Assembly: GCF_000374105.1 (NCBI RefSeq)
Contig: NZ_KB893650.1
Span: 1,459,145 to 1,523,144, forward strand
Direction: 5' to 3'
Length of the DNA: 64,000 bases
Source: Kangiella aquimarina DSM 16071
GTDB lineage: Bacteria; Pseudomonadota; Gammaproteobacteria; Enterobacterales; Kangiellaceae
Below, one piece after another: positions 17,714 to 27,426 of this stretch. Position 1 is the stretch's first letter, and each line of letters opens with the position of its first letter. The notes beneath the pieces are model-generated. The model was not told where the DNA came from. It made no database searches and saw nothing but the letters and a program-made list of their open reading frames with translations. The translations under genes were made by a program, and so were the position numbers.

Positions 17714-20458
17714 ATGACTCTAAAACTTAAAACAGCAGCCTTAGCTCTGGTTTTAACCACCAGTGTGTCTACTGCTTTTGCTAAATTACCTAAGGGCGTA
17801 GAAAAGGTTACTACGGTCGAGGGAATTTCTGAATATCGCCTGGATAACGGTCTGCAGGTCCTGCTATTCCCGGATCCAACTCAGGAATCGATTACGGTAA
17901 ATATTACCTATCATGTGGGTTCAAAGCATGAGAATTATGGTGAAACCGGTATGGCTCACCTACTTGAGCACCTGGTTTTTAAAGGAACCCCGGATCACAA
18001 AAATATCCCTCAAGAGTTAAGTGAGCGTGGGGCAGAACCGAATGGTACTACATGGTTAGACCGCACTAACTATTATGAAACGTTTGCTGCTACGGAAGAT
18101 AATCTAAATTGGGCATTAGATTTAGAGTCTGATCGTATGATTAATTCCTTTATAGCCAAGGAAGACCTGGATAGTGAAATGACCGTTGTCCGCAATGAGC
18201 TAGAAAACGGTGAAAACAGTCCAATGCGTGTTTTGATGCAACGCTTAATGTCAGTTGCTTATGACTGGCATAATTATGGCAAGTCTACCATTGGCGCACG
18301 CTCAGATCTTGAGAACGTTGATATCAAAAATCTACAGGCTTTCTATAAGAAATATTATCAGCCAGACAATGCTACTTTAATCATTGCCGGTAAAATTGAT
18401 GAAGAATCGACTATAAAAAAAGTCGACAAGTATTTTGGCGATATCAAAAAACCAAAGCGTATATTACCTGAACTCTACACAGAAGAACCCATTCAAGATG
18501 GCGAGCGTAAGGTAATCATTCGCCGTACGGGTGATGTACAGGTCGTTGGTGGCTTATATAAAACTCCTGCTGGGCCTCACGCAGATTACGCAGCAGTTCA
18601 AATCTTGTCACAAATCATGGGTGACTCACAGACTGGTCGTTTGCGTAAAGAGTTGGTTGAGAAGGATTTAGCCGCTTCTGCTGGCGGCTTTGCGTTTCAA
18701 TTAGCTGAGCCTGGTGCCTTGTTGTTTATGGCTCAGGTTGCAAAAGATAAGGATCTTGCAAAAACAGAAGCTGCATTCGTAGATGTGATTGAAGGTGTTG
18801 CCAACAACCCAATTACTGAGGAAGAAGTCGAGCGTGCTAAAACCAAGTTATTGAAAGGTATCGAATTAAGTTTCAACAATACTCAAAGTGTTGCCCTTCA
18901 ATTAACTGAGTGGGTTGGTATGGGCGACTGGCGATTATTGTTTTTGAACCGCGATCGCTTGGAGAAAGTCACTGCAGAAGATGTGCAAAAAGCAGCTGAA
19001 GAGTACTTGGTCAATGACAATCGTACGGTCGCGCTGTTTATTCCAGAGGAAAAGCCTGACCGTGCTGACTCTATTGCACGACTGAATAGTGAAGACATTC
19101 AAAAAATGTTGGAAGGTTACACTGGTAGGGAAGCTGTAGCGCAGGGTGAAGATTTTGACGCTTCTTATGACAATATTGATGCACGCAGTGAACGCACAAC
19201 GCTTTCTAATGGCGCCAAAGTGGTTTACTTACCTAAGAAAACACGCGGTGAGTCTGTGGTTATGACTATCAACTTGGATATAGGTAACCTTGATGACTTG
19301 CGTAATGCAGGTGTTGTACCTTCATTGACTTCAAGCATGTTGATGCGTGGTACTGAAAACTTTACCCGTGAAGAACTTCAAGCTGAGTTTGATCGCCTGA
19401 AAGCAAACGTGAGTGTTTCCGGTGGCGCTACCAGTACTGGTGTACGTATTCAGACTGTTAAAGAAAACTTGCCAAAAGTTCTTGAATTGGTAGAAGAGGT
19501 TCTTAAGCAACCAGCTTTTGATCAAAAAGAACTGGAAGTGCTTAAAAAGCAACAAATTGTTGCTCTTGAACAGCAAAAACAACAACCACAAACGCAAGTA
19601 TTCCTGCAGCTAAATCAGCACTTAAACCCTTATGACCCAAGCCATCCTTTGTACAGTATGAGCATTGATGAGCAGATTGAGGCGATTAAAGCAGTTGAAG
19701 TTGATAACCTTAAGGCTTTCCACAGCAACTTTATTGGTGCCAAAGAAGCGGATATTGCTGTCGTGGGTGATTTTGAACGTGATTCTTTACACAAGCAGCT
19801 AGATTCAATCCTTGGAAACTGGGATGCTGATGTTGAGTATAAGCGTATCGAGCGAAGCGTTGCAGATGTTGAAGCGATAAATAAATTTATCGACACACCA
19901 GATAAAGCCGGTGCTGCTTTTGCTGCCATGACTAAGTTAGAGTTGAGTGATCAGCACCCGGATTATGCAGCTTTGAAAATGGCAAACGAAATCTTTGGCG
20001 GTGGATTTTTAAACAGTCGTCTAGCGACACGACTACGTCAAAAAGATGGTTTGAGTTATGGAGCCGGTTCTTTCTTTAGTGCAAGCTCTTATGACGAGAA
20101 TGCCACTTTTGGTGCATACGCTATTGCTGCTCCTGAGAACTTACCTCGTGTAGAAGTTGGTTTTAAGGAAGAATTAGAACGTGCATTGAAAGATGGCTTT
20201 ACTCAAGAAGAGCTGGATAAAGCGCGCGATGGTGTTCTACAGAACAACCGCATTGACCGTTCAAAAGATGCGCGCCTTGTTAGCAGTCTAGCCGGTAGCC
20301 TCGATCTTGAGCGTACTATGGAATGGTCAAAAGAGTACGAAGAAAAACTTAAGGCACTTACTTTGAAAGATGTAAATGATGCATTCCGTCGTCATATTAA
20401 GATGGACAACATTTCAATCATCAAAGCAGGTGATAAAGCGAAGTTAGAAGCTGAATAA
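17714..20458 (+). CDS. Secreted M16 family zinc peptidase, two-domain
   Basis: A 914-residue protein with a signal peptide (about residues 1-23, ending AFA) and two tandem M16 halves. The inverted zinc motif HLLEH (H82, E85, H86) lies in the first half, and the distal glutamate is likely in VVRNELENGENSP. The second half lacks HxxEH, as expected for the inactive partner domain of M16 enzymes such as PqqL or insulinase-like peptidases. It probably acts in the periplasm on peptides. GAGGG precedes the ATG. It stands alone between terminators; the substrate is unknown. Confidence 0.92.
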   Translation: MTLKLKTAALALVLTTSVSTAFAKLPKGVEKVTTVEGISEYRLDNGLQVLLFPDPTQESITVNITYHVGSKHENYGETGMAHLLEHLVFKGTPDHKNIPQELSERGAEPNGTTWLDRTNYYETFAATEDNLNWALDLESDRMINSFIAKEDLDSEMTVVRNELENGENSPMRVLMQRLMSVAYDWHNYGKSTIGARSDLENVDIKNLQAFYKKYYQPDNATLIIAGKIDEESTIKKVDKYFGDIKKPKRILPELYTEEPIQDGERKVIIRRTGDVQVVGGLYKTPAGPHADYAAVQILSQIMGDSQTGRLRKELVEKDLAASAGGFAFQLAEPGALLFMAQVAKDKDLAKTEAAFVDVIEGVANNPITEEEVERAKTKLLKGIELSFNNTQSVALQLTEWVGMGDWRLLFLNRDRLEKVTAEDVQKAAEEYLVNDNRTVALFIPEEKPDRADSIARLNSEDIQKMLEGYTGREAVAQGEDFDASYDNIDARSERTTLSNGAKVVYLPKKTRGESVVMTINLDIGNLDDLRNAGVVPSLTSSMLMRGTENFTREELQAEFDRLKANVSVSGGATSTGVRIQTVKENLPKVLELVEEVLKQPAFDQKELEVLKKQQIVALEQQKQQPQTQVFLQLNQHLNPYDPSHPLYSMSIDEQIEAIKAVEVDNLKAFHSNFIGAKEADIAVVGDFERDSLHKQLDSILGNWDADVEYKRIERSVADVEAINKFIDTPDKAGAAFAAMTKLELSDQHPDYAALKMANEIFGGGFLNSRLATRLRQKDGLSYGAGSFFSASSYDENATFGAYAIAAPENLPRVEVGFKEELERALKDGFTQEELDKARDGVLQNNRIDRSKDARLVSSLAGSLDLERTMEWSKEYEEKLKALTLKDVNDAFRRHIKMDNISIIKAGDKAKLEAE

Positions 20459-20480
20459 TCATATCGCTTCTTTCTACCTA

Positions 20481-20510
20481 AAAAAGCCACGACCCAGGTC
20501 GTGGCTTTTT
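20481..20510. terminator. Bidirectional terminator
   Basis: AAAAAGCCACGACC / GGTCGTGGCTTTTT, a 14-bp stem with a very short loop between convergent genes. Confidence 0.93.
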
Positions 20511-20533
20511 GTTTGCTAAGAGTAAGTTAATTT

Positions 20534-22063
20534 CTACCAGTCATAATCAACAGAATAATTAACTTTAGTCTCACCATTAGCAGGCACTGTTACTTTAAAG
20601 TGTATATGACGTGAGTCCTGCTTTTCATAATCGTGTGACTTGCGTGTAATTTTCCAATTAGACCAGCGGTACAATGTTTCTCGTATAACTACTGTAACAG
20701 CTTCATCCTTGTGATTCTTCAGCGTAATTTCAAAGCTCTCGCTTAGTTCTTTTTTCTTGGAGTCTATCTGATAGCTGGTCTGTTTACGTTCGCCTTTAAC
20801 ATCAAACGCATTACCCATTTTTATCAGAACTTCTTCATCCTTTGGTGTATGGTCGATCATGTCTTCACCAATAAACTCAAGGCTTCCGTCGGTATCCCGT
20901 TGGTTAACACGAATTCTTCCTGCAGGAAGAGGGACTCCTAACTGGTTGTCATCCTCATTGGTGAAACGCAAATATACATTGACGTCTGAGGCAATATTTT
21001 TCCCATAACTTTCATTGGTGTTGATACCCTGATACCCATAAAGTTGGCTTGATGCGTCAAAGACAAGTTCTTTATTACACTGAATATCTTTAACCGATGG
21101 GAACAGTTCGAGCTGTTTGGTAGAGTTATTAGGCAAATCGGCCGGACGACCGAGGGTGTAAAGGTGATATTCAAAGAATGCTTTCTCTTCGAAGCCCTTG
21201 TCCATCATGGCTTCTTCTGAAACGCGAGATGCCATAACTCTTGGAGGCTCATTCTGTTGAGCGCGATTAACATCACCGGCAATCAATTTAAGTTTAGCTT
21301 TGTTAAAACTAGCACCAGACTGGTTAATGATACTTACCCAGCTCGATAGATCCATATGACAGCCCTTGGATTCATCATAAGTTACATTGTAATCCGTCCA
21401 CCAGGTCATCCCCTCGGTTTGATAGCTTAGTTCAATAGTCTGCTTTCCAGCTGCGGGAGAGTAGAGATCCCAGATAAGTGTCGGCTTTGTACGAAGGCCT
21501 TCTGGCAAGTCTGGAAAAATTATGCCGGCATAATATCCAATAGTTCTAATATTTCCTTTTTCCGTTTTCAATACGAGATTACCATCGGCGCTTAATAGCT
21601 CACCCTTGATATCTACCAGCTCGTCTCCCTGTACTTGTTGAATGGTAACTGTTTTGCCTAGAAATCGTTGCAGGAGTTGTTGCTGATTGACCAGGTCAAA
21701 CTGGTAGCTTTGCTCCAGAACTCGAGTTTGCTTATTGTCAAGGGAGCGAAATGATACAGTTGTTGGGTCAATAAAAGCCGCAACATCACTCACTTGAATA
21801 CGGTTTTGTCCTTTATTGAGTTGGTAGTTTCGAACTGACTTAACGACTCCATAACCGGGCACTCTATAATAACCTCGGTTTTGACCGGGAACTGGTCGAT
21901 AAAGGTCGGGATTGATGGCACCTGGCTGGGCACTGCTATAGATGGTAATGGCGTCCTGTTCTTCGGCGCTGGCGCTTGAGTTACATCCCAGTAGGGTAAA
22001 GGCTATCAGAGATGGGATTATACTCCGTAAGAATAGTGGTTTTGTGTTTGACGTTATTTTCAT
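20534..22063 (-). CDS. DUF4139 domain lipoprotein
   Basis: A 509-residue protein with a lipoprotein signal ending LLGC (C27), so it is probably anchored in the outer or inner membrane facing the periplasm. The body resembles DUF4139 proteins: an N-terminal region on handling of base parameters, then WDLYSPAAGKQTIELSYQT, MTWWTDYNVTYDES, SWVSIINQSGASFNKAKLKLIAGDVNR, and a C-terminal beta-rich part ending KVNYSVDYDW. Function is unknown. The start at 22063 was chosen because AAGG lies 8 bases ahead and the lipobox is then correctly placed; ATG at 22090 would add nine polar residues. Confidence 0.8.
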   Translation of the reverse strand: MKITSNTKPLFLRSIIPSLIAFTLLGCNSSASAEEQDAITIYSSAQPGAINPDLYRPVPGQNRGYYRVPGYGVVKSVRNYQLNKGQNRIQVSDVAAFIDPTTVSFRSLDNKQTRVLEQSYQFDLVNQQQLLQRFLGKTVTIQQVQGDELVDIKGELLSADGNLVLKTEKGNIRTIGYYAGIIFPDLPEGLRTKPTLIWDLYSPAAGKQTIELSYQTEGMTWWTDYNVTYDESKGCHMDLSSWVSIINQSGASFNKAKLKLIAGDVNRAQQNEPPRVMASRVSEEAMMDKGFEEKAFFEYHLYTLGRPADLPNNSTKQLELFPSVKDIQCNKELVFDASSQLYGYQGINTNESYGKNIASDVNVYLRFTNEDDNQLGVPLPAGRIRVNQRDTDGSLEFIGEDMIDHTPKDEEVLIKMGNAFDVKGERKQTSYQIDSKKKELSESFEITLKNHKDEAVTVVIRETLYRWSNWKITRKSHDYEKQDSRHIHFKVTVPANGETKVNYSVDYDW

Positions 22064-22160
22064 AGTCTTAACCTTATGTTGTAATTTCATCCATATAAAC
22101 GTCAGATTAACCGAAAAGGGTTAAGACCGACAACCAGTTGTTAACTGTCGAGGTACTCTT

Positions 22161-22730
22161 GTGTTGCTAAAGAATATTGTAGTTTCTATCGTCTTTTTAT
22201 CAGGCTTAATTTTTTCAACAGGGCTACTTGCTAATGAACCACTAGAGTTTAGAGCGGAGGAGAGCTTTATTAAGTTTAGTGGAGTTCAAAATAAGAAGAC
22301 TGAATTTAATGGTCAGTTTCAATCATTTGAGCCTATTATCGTTTTTAATAAAAATCAGTTAGAGCAGAGTTCAATACGCGTAAATGTCGATCTTGCCAGC
22401 GTTGAGAGTGGGAGTGAAAAGCGAGATGGTATGCTCAAGAAAAACAACTGGTTTGATGTTGAAAACACACCTCAGGGAGTGTTTAAAAGTCAGCAGATAC
22501 AGTTAGATTCTGACAGTGTTTATAAGGTTGAAGGGAGCTTAACTATTAAAGGAATTGAAAAACCTGTGACGCTGTTCATGAATTATGTGGAACTGGGTGG
22601 CTTGATAGAGCTATCAGGAAGCTATACATTAAACAGACTCGATTTCAATCTTGGACTTGGTGCTTGGAAGAACCCAGATTGGGTACAGCACGAAGTCGAA
22701 GTTAATTATAAAGTAGTTTTAAAACAATAA
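22161..22730 (+). CDS. YceI family periplasmic protein
   Basis: A 189-residue protein with a signal peptide (about 1-24, ending LLANE). The lipocalin-like YceI fold is recognisable: FIKFSGVQNKKTEFNGQF, then VNVDLASVESGSEKRDGMLK, WFDVENTPQGVFKSQQI, and the repeated-strand tail. YceI proteins bind isoprenoid or amphiphilic ligands in the periplasm. GTG start at 22161 with GAGG upstream. It is divergent from the DUF4139 gene with about 100 bases between. Confidence 0.88.
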   Translation: MLLKNIVVSIVFLSGLIFSTGLLANEPLEFRAEESFIKFSGVQNKKTEFNGQFQSFEPIIVFNKNQLEQSSIRVNVDLASVESGSEKRDGMLKKNNWFDVENTPQGVFKSQQIQLDSDSVYKVEGSLTIKGIEKPVTLFMNYVELGGLIELSGSYTLNRLDFNLGLGAWKNPDWVQHEVEVNYKVVLKQ

Positions 22731-22758
22731 CCCTGGCTCGCTATCTATAAGTTTTAAG

Positions 22759-22785
22759 CGGGCTTTAACCATATAGCAAAGCCCG
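22759..22785 (+). promoter_or_regulatory. Hairpin abutting the start codon of the next gene
   Basis: CGGGCTTT (22759-22766) pairs perfectly with AAAGCCCG (22778-22785), 8 bp with an 11-base loop. The ATG of the following gene is at 22787, one base past the hairpin. No T run follows, so a plain terminator is unlikely, and the stem covers the place a ribosome-binding site should be. Confidence 0.5.
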
Positions 22786-22786
22786 T

Positions 22787-23137
22787 ATGAAACATTCTGT
22801 TTTATCGGTTGTTACGGTATGTTTAATATCGTTCAACGCACAAGCTAATGTTCTCAAAATTGACTCGCACATGGCTGATCAAATTACATCTATCTGTAAA
22901 TTTGTTCAGGGAAAGGGTCACCCAGAAGACTTGCGTCTTAAAGGTATGGCCTGGTGCAAAGTCGGTGTTGACTATCTACCCGATGAGTTTTCAGATCAGA
23001 AACTTCAAGTTAGAAAGCTATACAACTCGAAAGAGTTTAAAGAGTTAAAAGAGAACAAAAAGTTTGCAAAATATTTAAGTAAGGCTCGACGTAGAATTGC
23101 TGAGGTGTCGCTAGGAATGGCTAGCTTCAGTGAATAA
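22787..23137 (+). CDS. Unknown secreted protein
   Basis: A 116-residue protein with a clear signal peptide (MKHSVLSVVTVCLISFNAQA, then NV). The mature part is small, lysine-rich and helical, with two cysteines (SICKFV and AWCKVG) that could form a disulfide, and a repeated charged stretch (KEFKELKENKKFAKYL). I recognise no family. The ribosome-binding region is occupied by a hairpin, so expression may be weak or conditional. Confidence 0.6.
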   Translation: MKHSVLSVVTVCLISFNAQANVLKIDSHMADQITSICKFVQGKGHPEDLRLKGMAWCKVGVDYLPDEFSDQKLQVRKLYNSKEFKELKENKKFAKYLSKARRRIAEVSLGMASFSE

Positions 23138-23191
23138 ATAGAGAAAAAATTAAGTCCCACCAGTTTACTAACATAGCGATAGTAAAGCAGA

Positions 23192-23223
23192 GCAAATGGC
23201 GCTCTTAATTGAGCGCCTTTGCA
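23192..23223. terminator. Hairpin between convergent genes
   Basis: GGCGCTC / GAGCGCC stem with a TTAATT loop, extended by GCAAA/TTTGC around a one-base bulge. T-rich on the plus side. Likely terminator for the secreted-protein gene and possibly hutH. Confidence 0.65.
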
Positions 23224-23251
23224 TTTTCAAGCCGAATATTTAATGATTTCC

Positions 23252-24784
23252 TTAGCCAAGACTTGGCAAGTCTAGCTCGCTAACCATCTCATTGAATACA
23301 CCTTCATCGATTAATGATTTTATGGATTCGATATCGGGTCCAAAATGACGGTCTTTCTCGTAATAAGGAACTTTTTCACGAATCAAATCATAAGCTTTCT
23401 GTAGGCGAGGGGATGTTTTCAGAGGTGCTCTGAAATCTATTCCCTGTACTGCAGATAGCAACTCAACGGCAATTACACCGGCGGTATTAAAGTTCATGTC
23501 GCGAAGGCGTCGCGCGGCAAAAGTTGCCATGGATACATGATCTTCCTGATTAGCGGATGTTGGTAAACTATCCACTGATGCAGGATGAGCCAGCGTTTTA
23601 TTTTCCGAAGCGAGTGCTGCTGCTGTTACCTGGGCGATCATAAAGCCAGAATTGACGCCACCATCTTGAACCAGGAATGCTGGCAATCCGCTTAAATGTT
23701 TATCAAGCATCAGTGCAATACGGCGCTCTACAATGGCACCTACCTCTGAAATGACGATAGCAAGCAGATCCGAAGACATGGCAACAGGCTCAGCGTGGAA
23801 ATTACCACCTGAAATAATATCGCCTTGTTCAGGGAACACTAATGGGTTATCTGACACCGCATTGGCTTCGGTGAGAAGCACTGATGCTGCAAAACGCATG
23901 TGATCCAAAGCAGCACCCATTACCTGAGGTTGGCAGCGTAGCGAGTAGGGGTCTTGTACCTTGTCGCAGTCTTCATGCGAATTATTGATTTCGCTGTCTT
24001 TAACCAAGTTAAGCAAACTTAATGCAACCTGTTGTTGGCCTTTATGACCTCGCACCTGATGAATGCGTGCATCAAAAGGTGCAACACTACCCATAACCGC
24101 ATCGACAGAAAGGCCGCCGGCAACAATCGCAGCAGCAAAGTTATTTTCGGCACCAAACAATCCCGCCAAAGCCAGAGCCGTTGAGCATTGAGTACCGTTC
24201 AATAACGCTAGTCCTTCTTTAGCGCCAAGCGTTAAAGGTTCCAGACCAGCAATTTTTAATCCTTCAACCGCAGAAATGACCTGGCCTTTATGGCGAACCT
24301 GGCCTACACCAATCAAGGTGCAGCTCATATGGGCCAGTGGAGCTAAGTCACCTGATGCGCCAACGGAGCCTTTTTCAGGAATACACGGATAGACCTGGTG
24401 ATTGACTAAGCTGATCAGGGCATCAACGGTTTCGCGACGCACACCAGAATGACCCTGCGCTAGGCTTGATAGTTTGAGTACCATCAATAAGCGAACCACA
24501 TTATCAGCCAGTAGCTCACCAATACCAGCAGCATGAGAGAGCACTAGGCTTTCCTGTAGCAGCTCCAGTTTTTCCTTGGGAATGCGTGTCGATGCCAACA
24601 AACCAAAGCCGGTATTGATGCCATAAACCGTTTTATTATTGTTAATCACATCAGCGACGGTTTGCGCGGCGCGGTCTATCACTGGGTAGAAATCATTATT
24701 CAAATTGATTGACACTGATTCCTGATAAATGCGTCTACAATCAGCTAAAGATAACTGACCAGGGGTTAAGGTAAATTCGAACAT
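23252..24784 (-). CDS. hutH: Histidine ammonia-lyase
   Basis: A 510-residue lyase that deaminates histidine to urocanate, step one of the Hut pathway. The Ala-Ser-Gly triad that cyclises to the MIO cofactor is at residues 143-145 ([14 protein letters not shown]). [23 protein letters not shown] and [15 protein letters not shown] are further family blocks. Length matches the family (about 505-515). It lies 14 bases downstream of hutU and ends the hutC-hutU-hutH unit. Confidence 0.98.
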   Translation of the reverse strand: MFEFTLTPGQLSLADCRRIYQESVSINLNNDFYPVIDRAAQTVADVINNNKTVYGINTGFGLLASTRIPKEKLELLQESLVLSHAAGIGELLADNVVRLLMVLKLSSLAQGHSGVRRETVDALISLVNHQVYPCIPEKGSVGASGDLAPLAHMSCTLIGVGQVRHKGQVISAVEGLKIAGLEPLTLGAKEGLALLNGTQCSTALALAGLFGAENNFAAAIVAGGLSVDAVMGSVAPFDARIHQVRGHKGQQQVALSLLNLVKDSEINNSHEDCDKVQDPYSLRCQPQVMGAALDHMRFAASVLLTEANAVSDNPLVFPEQGDIISGGNFHAEPVAMSSDLLAIVISEVGAIVERRIALMLDKHLSGLPAFLVQDGGVNSGFMIAQVTAAALASENKTLAHPASVDSLPTSANQEDHVSMATFAARRLRDMNFNTAGVIAVELLSAVQGIDFRAPLKTSPRLQKAYDLIREKVPYYEKDRHFGPDIESIKSLIDEGVFNEMVSELDLPSLG

Positions 24785-24798
24785 AGTGTTACTACCTC

Positions 24799-26484
24799 TT
24801 AAGAATTTTGTTCATTGAGCATGGGAAGATCGAGACCTTGCTCTTTGGCGCATTGTTTAGCGATGTCATAGCCTGCATCAGCATGGCGCATAACACCCGT
24901 TGCTGGGTCATTGAATAGCACACGCTCAATACGCTTGTCAGCTTCTTCGGTACCGTCACAACAAATCACCACTCCAGAATGTTGCGAGAAGCCCATGCCA
25001 ACGCCGCCACCGTGGTGCAATGAAACCCAGGTCGCACCACCAGCAACATTTAGCATCGCATTTAATAGTGGCCAATCGGATACCGCATCCGAGCCATCCA
25101 TCATACCTTCGGTTTCGCGGTTGGGGCTGGCAACAGATCCAGAATCCAGGTGGTCACGTCCAATAACAACTGGTGCTTTCAGCTCACCGTTACGAACCAT
25201 CTCATTGAAAGCCAGACCAAGCTTATGACGCAGACCAAGTCCAACCCAGCAAATTCGCGCAGGCAAACCTTGGAATTGAATACGTTCACGCGCCATATCC
25301 AGCCAGTTATGAAGGTGCGGATCGTCTGCGATGATTTCTTTGACCTTCTGATCGGTTTTGTAAATATCTTCTGGGTCACCGGAAAGAGCAGCCCAGCGGA
25401 ATGGACCGACGCCACGGCAGAAAAGAGGGCGGATGTAGGCTGGCACAAACCCAGGAAAATCAAAAGCGTTGTTAACGCCTTCTTCAAGCGCCATTTGACG
25501 GATATTGTTACCGTAATCAACCGTTGGGATACCTTGATGGTAAAAGTCCAGCATCGCTTGGACTTGAACAGCCATTGATTTCTTCGCTTCTTTACTCACA
25601 AGTTCAGGATTAGCTTGCGCTTCTTTGCGCCACTGTTCAACCGTCCAGCCAATGGGAAGATAGCCGTTGACAGGATCATGAGCAGAAGTCTGGTCTGTCA
25701 CCAGATCAGGCTTAATACCACGCTTGTAGAGTTCAGGGAAAACTTCAGCAGCATTACCAAGTAGGCCAATCGAAATAGCCTGCCCCTTATCAAGTGCTTC
25801 GTTAAGTTGAGCAATGGCTTCATCAACACTGGTTGCTTTTTTATCAACGTAGCCAGTGCGGATGCGGAAATCGATGCGCGTTTCATCGCACTCTACCGCT
25901 ATCATGCAGTATCCAGCCATCGTCGCAGCCAGTGGTTGCGCACCGCCCATGCCACCTAGACCACCGGTCAGGATCCACTTACCTTGGGTTTCGCCATTAA
26001 AGTGCTGACGTCCTGCTTCGACAAATGTTTCATAGGTACCTTGCACGATGCCCTGACTACCGATATAGATCCAGGAGCCTGCAGTCATCTGGCCATACAT
26101 CATCAGGCCTTTCTTATCGAGCTCATTAAAATGCTCCCAGTTAGCCCAATGAGGAACCAAGTTAGAATTAGCGATTAACACCCGAGGTGCATCGCTATGA
26201 GTCTTAAATACCCCCACTGGCTTACCAGACTGAACGAGTAGAGTTTCGTCATCGTTTAGACGTTTAAGAGTGTCTACGATCTTGTCATAGCACTCCCAAT
26301 TTCTGGCTGCTCGACCAATACCACCATAGACCACTAAGCCTTGAGGATGCTCTGCAACGTCAGGGTCAAGATTATTCATCAGCATACGAAGTGGTGCTTC
26401 GGTAAGCCATGATTTGGCATTTAGCTTAGAGCCATGTGGCGCACGAATGACGCGATCGGGATCAAAACGATTCTTGTCAGTCAT
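24799..26484 (-). CDS. hutU: Urocanate hydratase
   Basis: A 561-residue enzyme using tightly bound NAD+ to hydrate urocanate to imidazolonepropionate. Recognised from [19 protein letters not shown], the nucleotide-binding [29 protein letters not shown], and the C-terminal [20 protein letters not shown]. Normal length. It sits between hutC (25-base gap) and hutH on the same strand, so it is under direct HutC feedback by urocanate. Confidence 0.98.
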   Translation of the reverse strand: MTDKNRFDPDRVIRAPHGSKLNAKSWLTEAPLRMLMNNLDPDVAEHPQGLVVYGGIGRAARNWECYDKIVDTLKRLNDDETLLVQSGKPVGVFKTHSDAPRVLIANSNLVPHWANWEHFNELDKKGLMMYGQMTAGSWIYIGSQGIVQGTYETFVEAGRQHFNGETQGKWILTGGLGGMGGAQPLAATMAGYCMIAVECDETRIDFRIRTGYVDKKATSVDEAIAQLNEALDKGQAISIGLLGNAAEVFPELYKRGIKPDLVTDQTSAHDPVNGYLPIGWTVEQWRKEAQANPELVSKEAKKSMAVQVQAMLDFYHQGIPTVDYGNNIRQMALEEGVNNAFDFPGFVPAYIRPLFCRGVGPFRWAALSGDPEDIYKTDQKVKEIIADDPHLHNWLDMARERIQFQGLPARICWVGLGLRHKLGLAFNEMVRNGELKAPVVIGRDHLDSGSVASPNRETEGMMDGSDAVSDWPLLNAMLNVAGGATWVSLHHGGGVGMGFSQHSGVVICCDGTEEADKRIERVLFNDPATGVMRHADAGYDIAKQCAKEQGLDLPMLNEQNS

Positions 26485-26509
26485 ATCTGTATTCCTCTTT
26501 ATCGAGTCT

Positions 26510-27241
26510 CTATAACTCGGTTAGTTGATGTTCGGTTTTAAAACGTCCGGTGATACGGAAGCGGCTGGCAGGGTGATAAAGCTGGCTGTAGCTGACCAGA
26601 ATTTCATTTGACCAGGTTGCTCGGTCAATACATAGCACAGGCTCATTTTCCTGTAGCTTTAAGGTCACCTGCATGAAAGGGTCAGCTTCGCGTGCTTCAA
26701 TCTGATGCTCTACTTCGGTCAGCGGTGCCACCTTCGACAAATAGACATTCGGAGTAATGTTTGAATAGTCCTGTTTCAAATAATCTGGCGCTGCTTTGGG
26801 GTTTACATAACGTTGCTCTATTTGTATTGGCTTATCGTTATCTTTATGCACCATGATAGAATGGTAAATATCGTCACCTTCCTCAAGCTCAAAACGATTC
26901 AATAGGTGAGAAGGGCATTGCTCCTTTTGGAGCAAGATAAGTTCATTCGAATAGTGTCCACCGCGCTCCACAACTTCTTCAGCTATATTGCGAATTTTAA
27001 GCATCGGCGAGTAAAGCTTTTTTGGAGCTACAAAGGTACCGCGACCCTGCACCCGATATAAGATGCCTTCTTCCGTAAGTTCATCCAGGGCACGACGTGC
27101 CGTCATGCGGCTGACTTTGCAGGTTTCAACCAGTTCATTCTCAGAAGGCACCCGTTTATGCTCTTTCCAGCGTTGCTGTTCGATGCCTTGTTTAATAAAC
27201 TCTTTAACGGTGATGTAAAGGCGAGTATTCTGTTCTGTCAT
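26510..27241 (-). CDS. hutC: Histidine utilization repressor (GntR family)
   Basis: A 243-residue GntR/HutC repressor. The N-terminal winged helix (about residues 10-75: [27 protein letters not shown], then [16 protein letters not shown]) is followed by a UTRA effector domain (about 95-240) expected to bind urocanate. GGAAG six bases ahead supports the ATG at 27241; a frame opening at 27373 would run through the operator and is rejected. It is first gene of the hutC-U-H unit, with a perfect palindrome about 100 bases upstream, so autoregulation is likely. Confidence 0.94.
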   Translation of the reverse strand: MTEQNTRLYITVKEFIKQGIEQQRWKEHKRVPSENELVETCKVSRMTARRALDELTEEGILYRVQGRGTFVAPKKLYSPMLKIRNIAEEVVERGGHYSNELILLQKEQCPSHLLNRFELEEGDDIYHSIMVHKDNDKPIQIEQRYVNPKAAPDYLKQDYSNITPNVYLSKVAPLTEVEHQIEAREADPFMQVTLKLQENEPVLCIDRATWSNEILVSYSQLYHPASRFRITGRFKTEHQLTEL

Positions 27242-27336
27242 TAATGCTTCCAATACACTTTCAGTGTCTGTAATTCCTGGCAAATATTGGGCAATAGTAT
27301 TTGCCGTTTGACTAATTTTATGGGTCTTGTATGCTA

Positions 27337-27352
27337 GGTTGTATATACAACC
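27337..27352. promoter_or_regulatory. HutC operator between hutC and hutG
   Basis: GGTTGTATATACAACC is a 16-bp perfect palindrome built on TGTATATACA, the core known for HutC sites in Pseudomonas and relatives. Extra half sites flank it (TTGTAT at 27328, ATACAA at 27358). Placed to control both divergent units. Confidence 0.8.
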
Positions 27353-27426
27353 AAAAATACAACTCAAAAGCAACTCCTTAACATCATAAATTTATATCGT
27401 GAATCAGTAGAGAAATATCCATTCTT

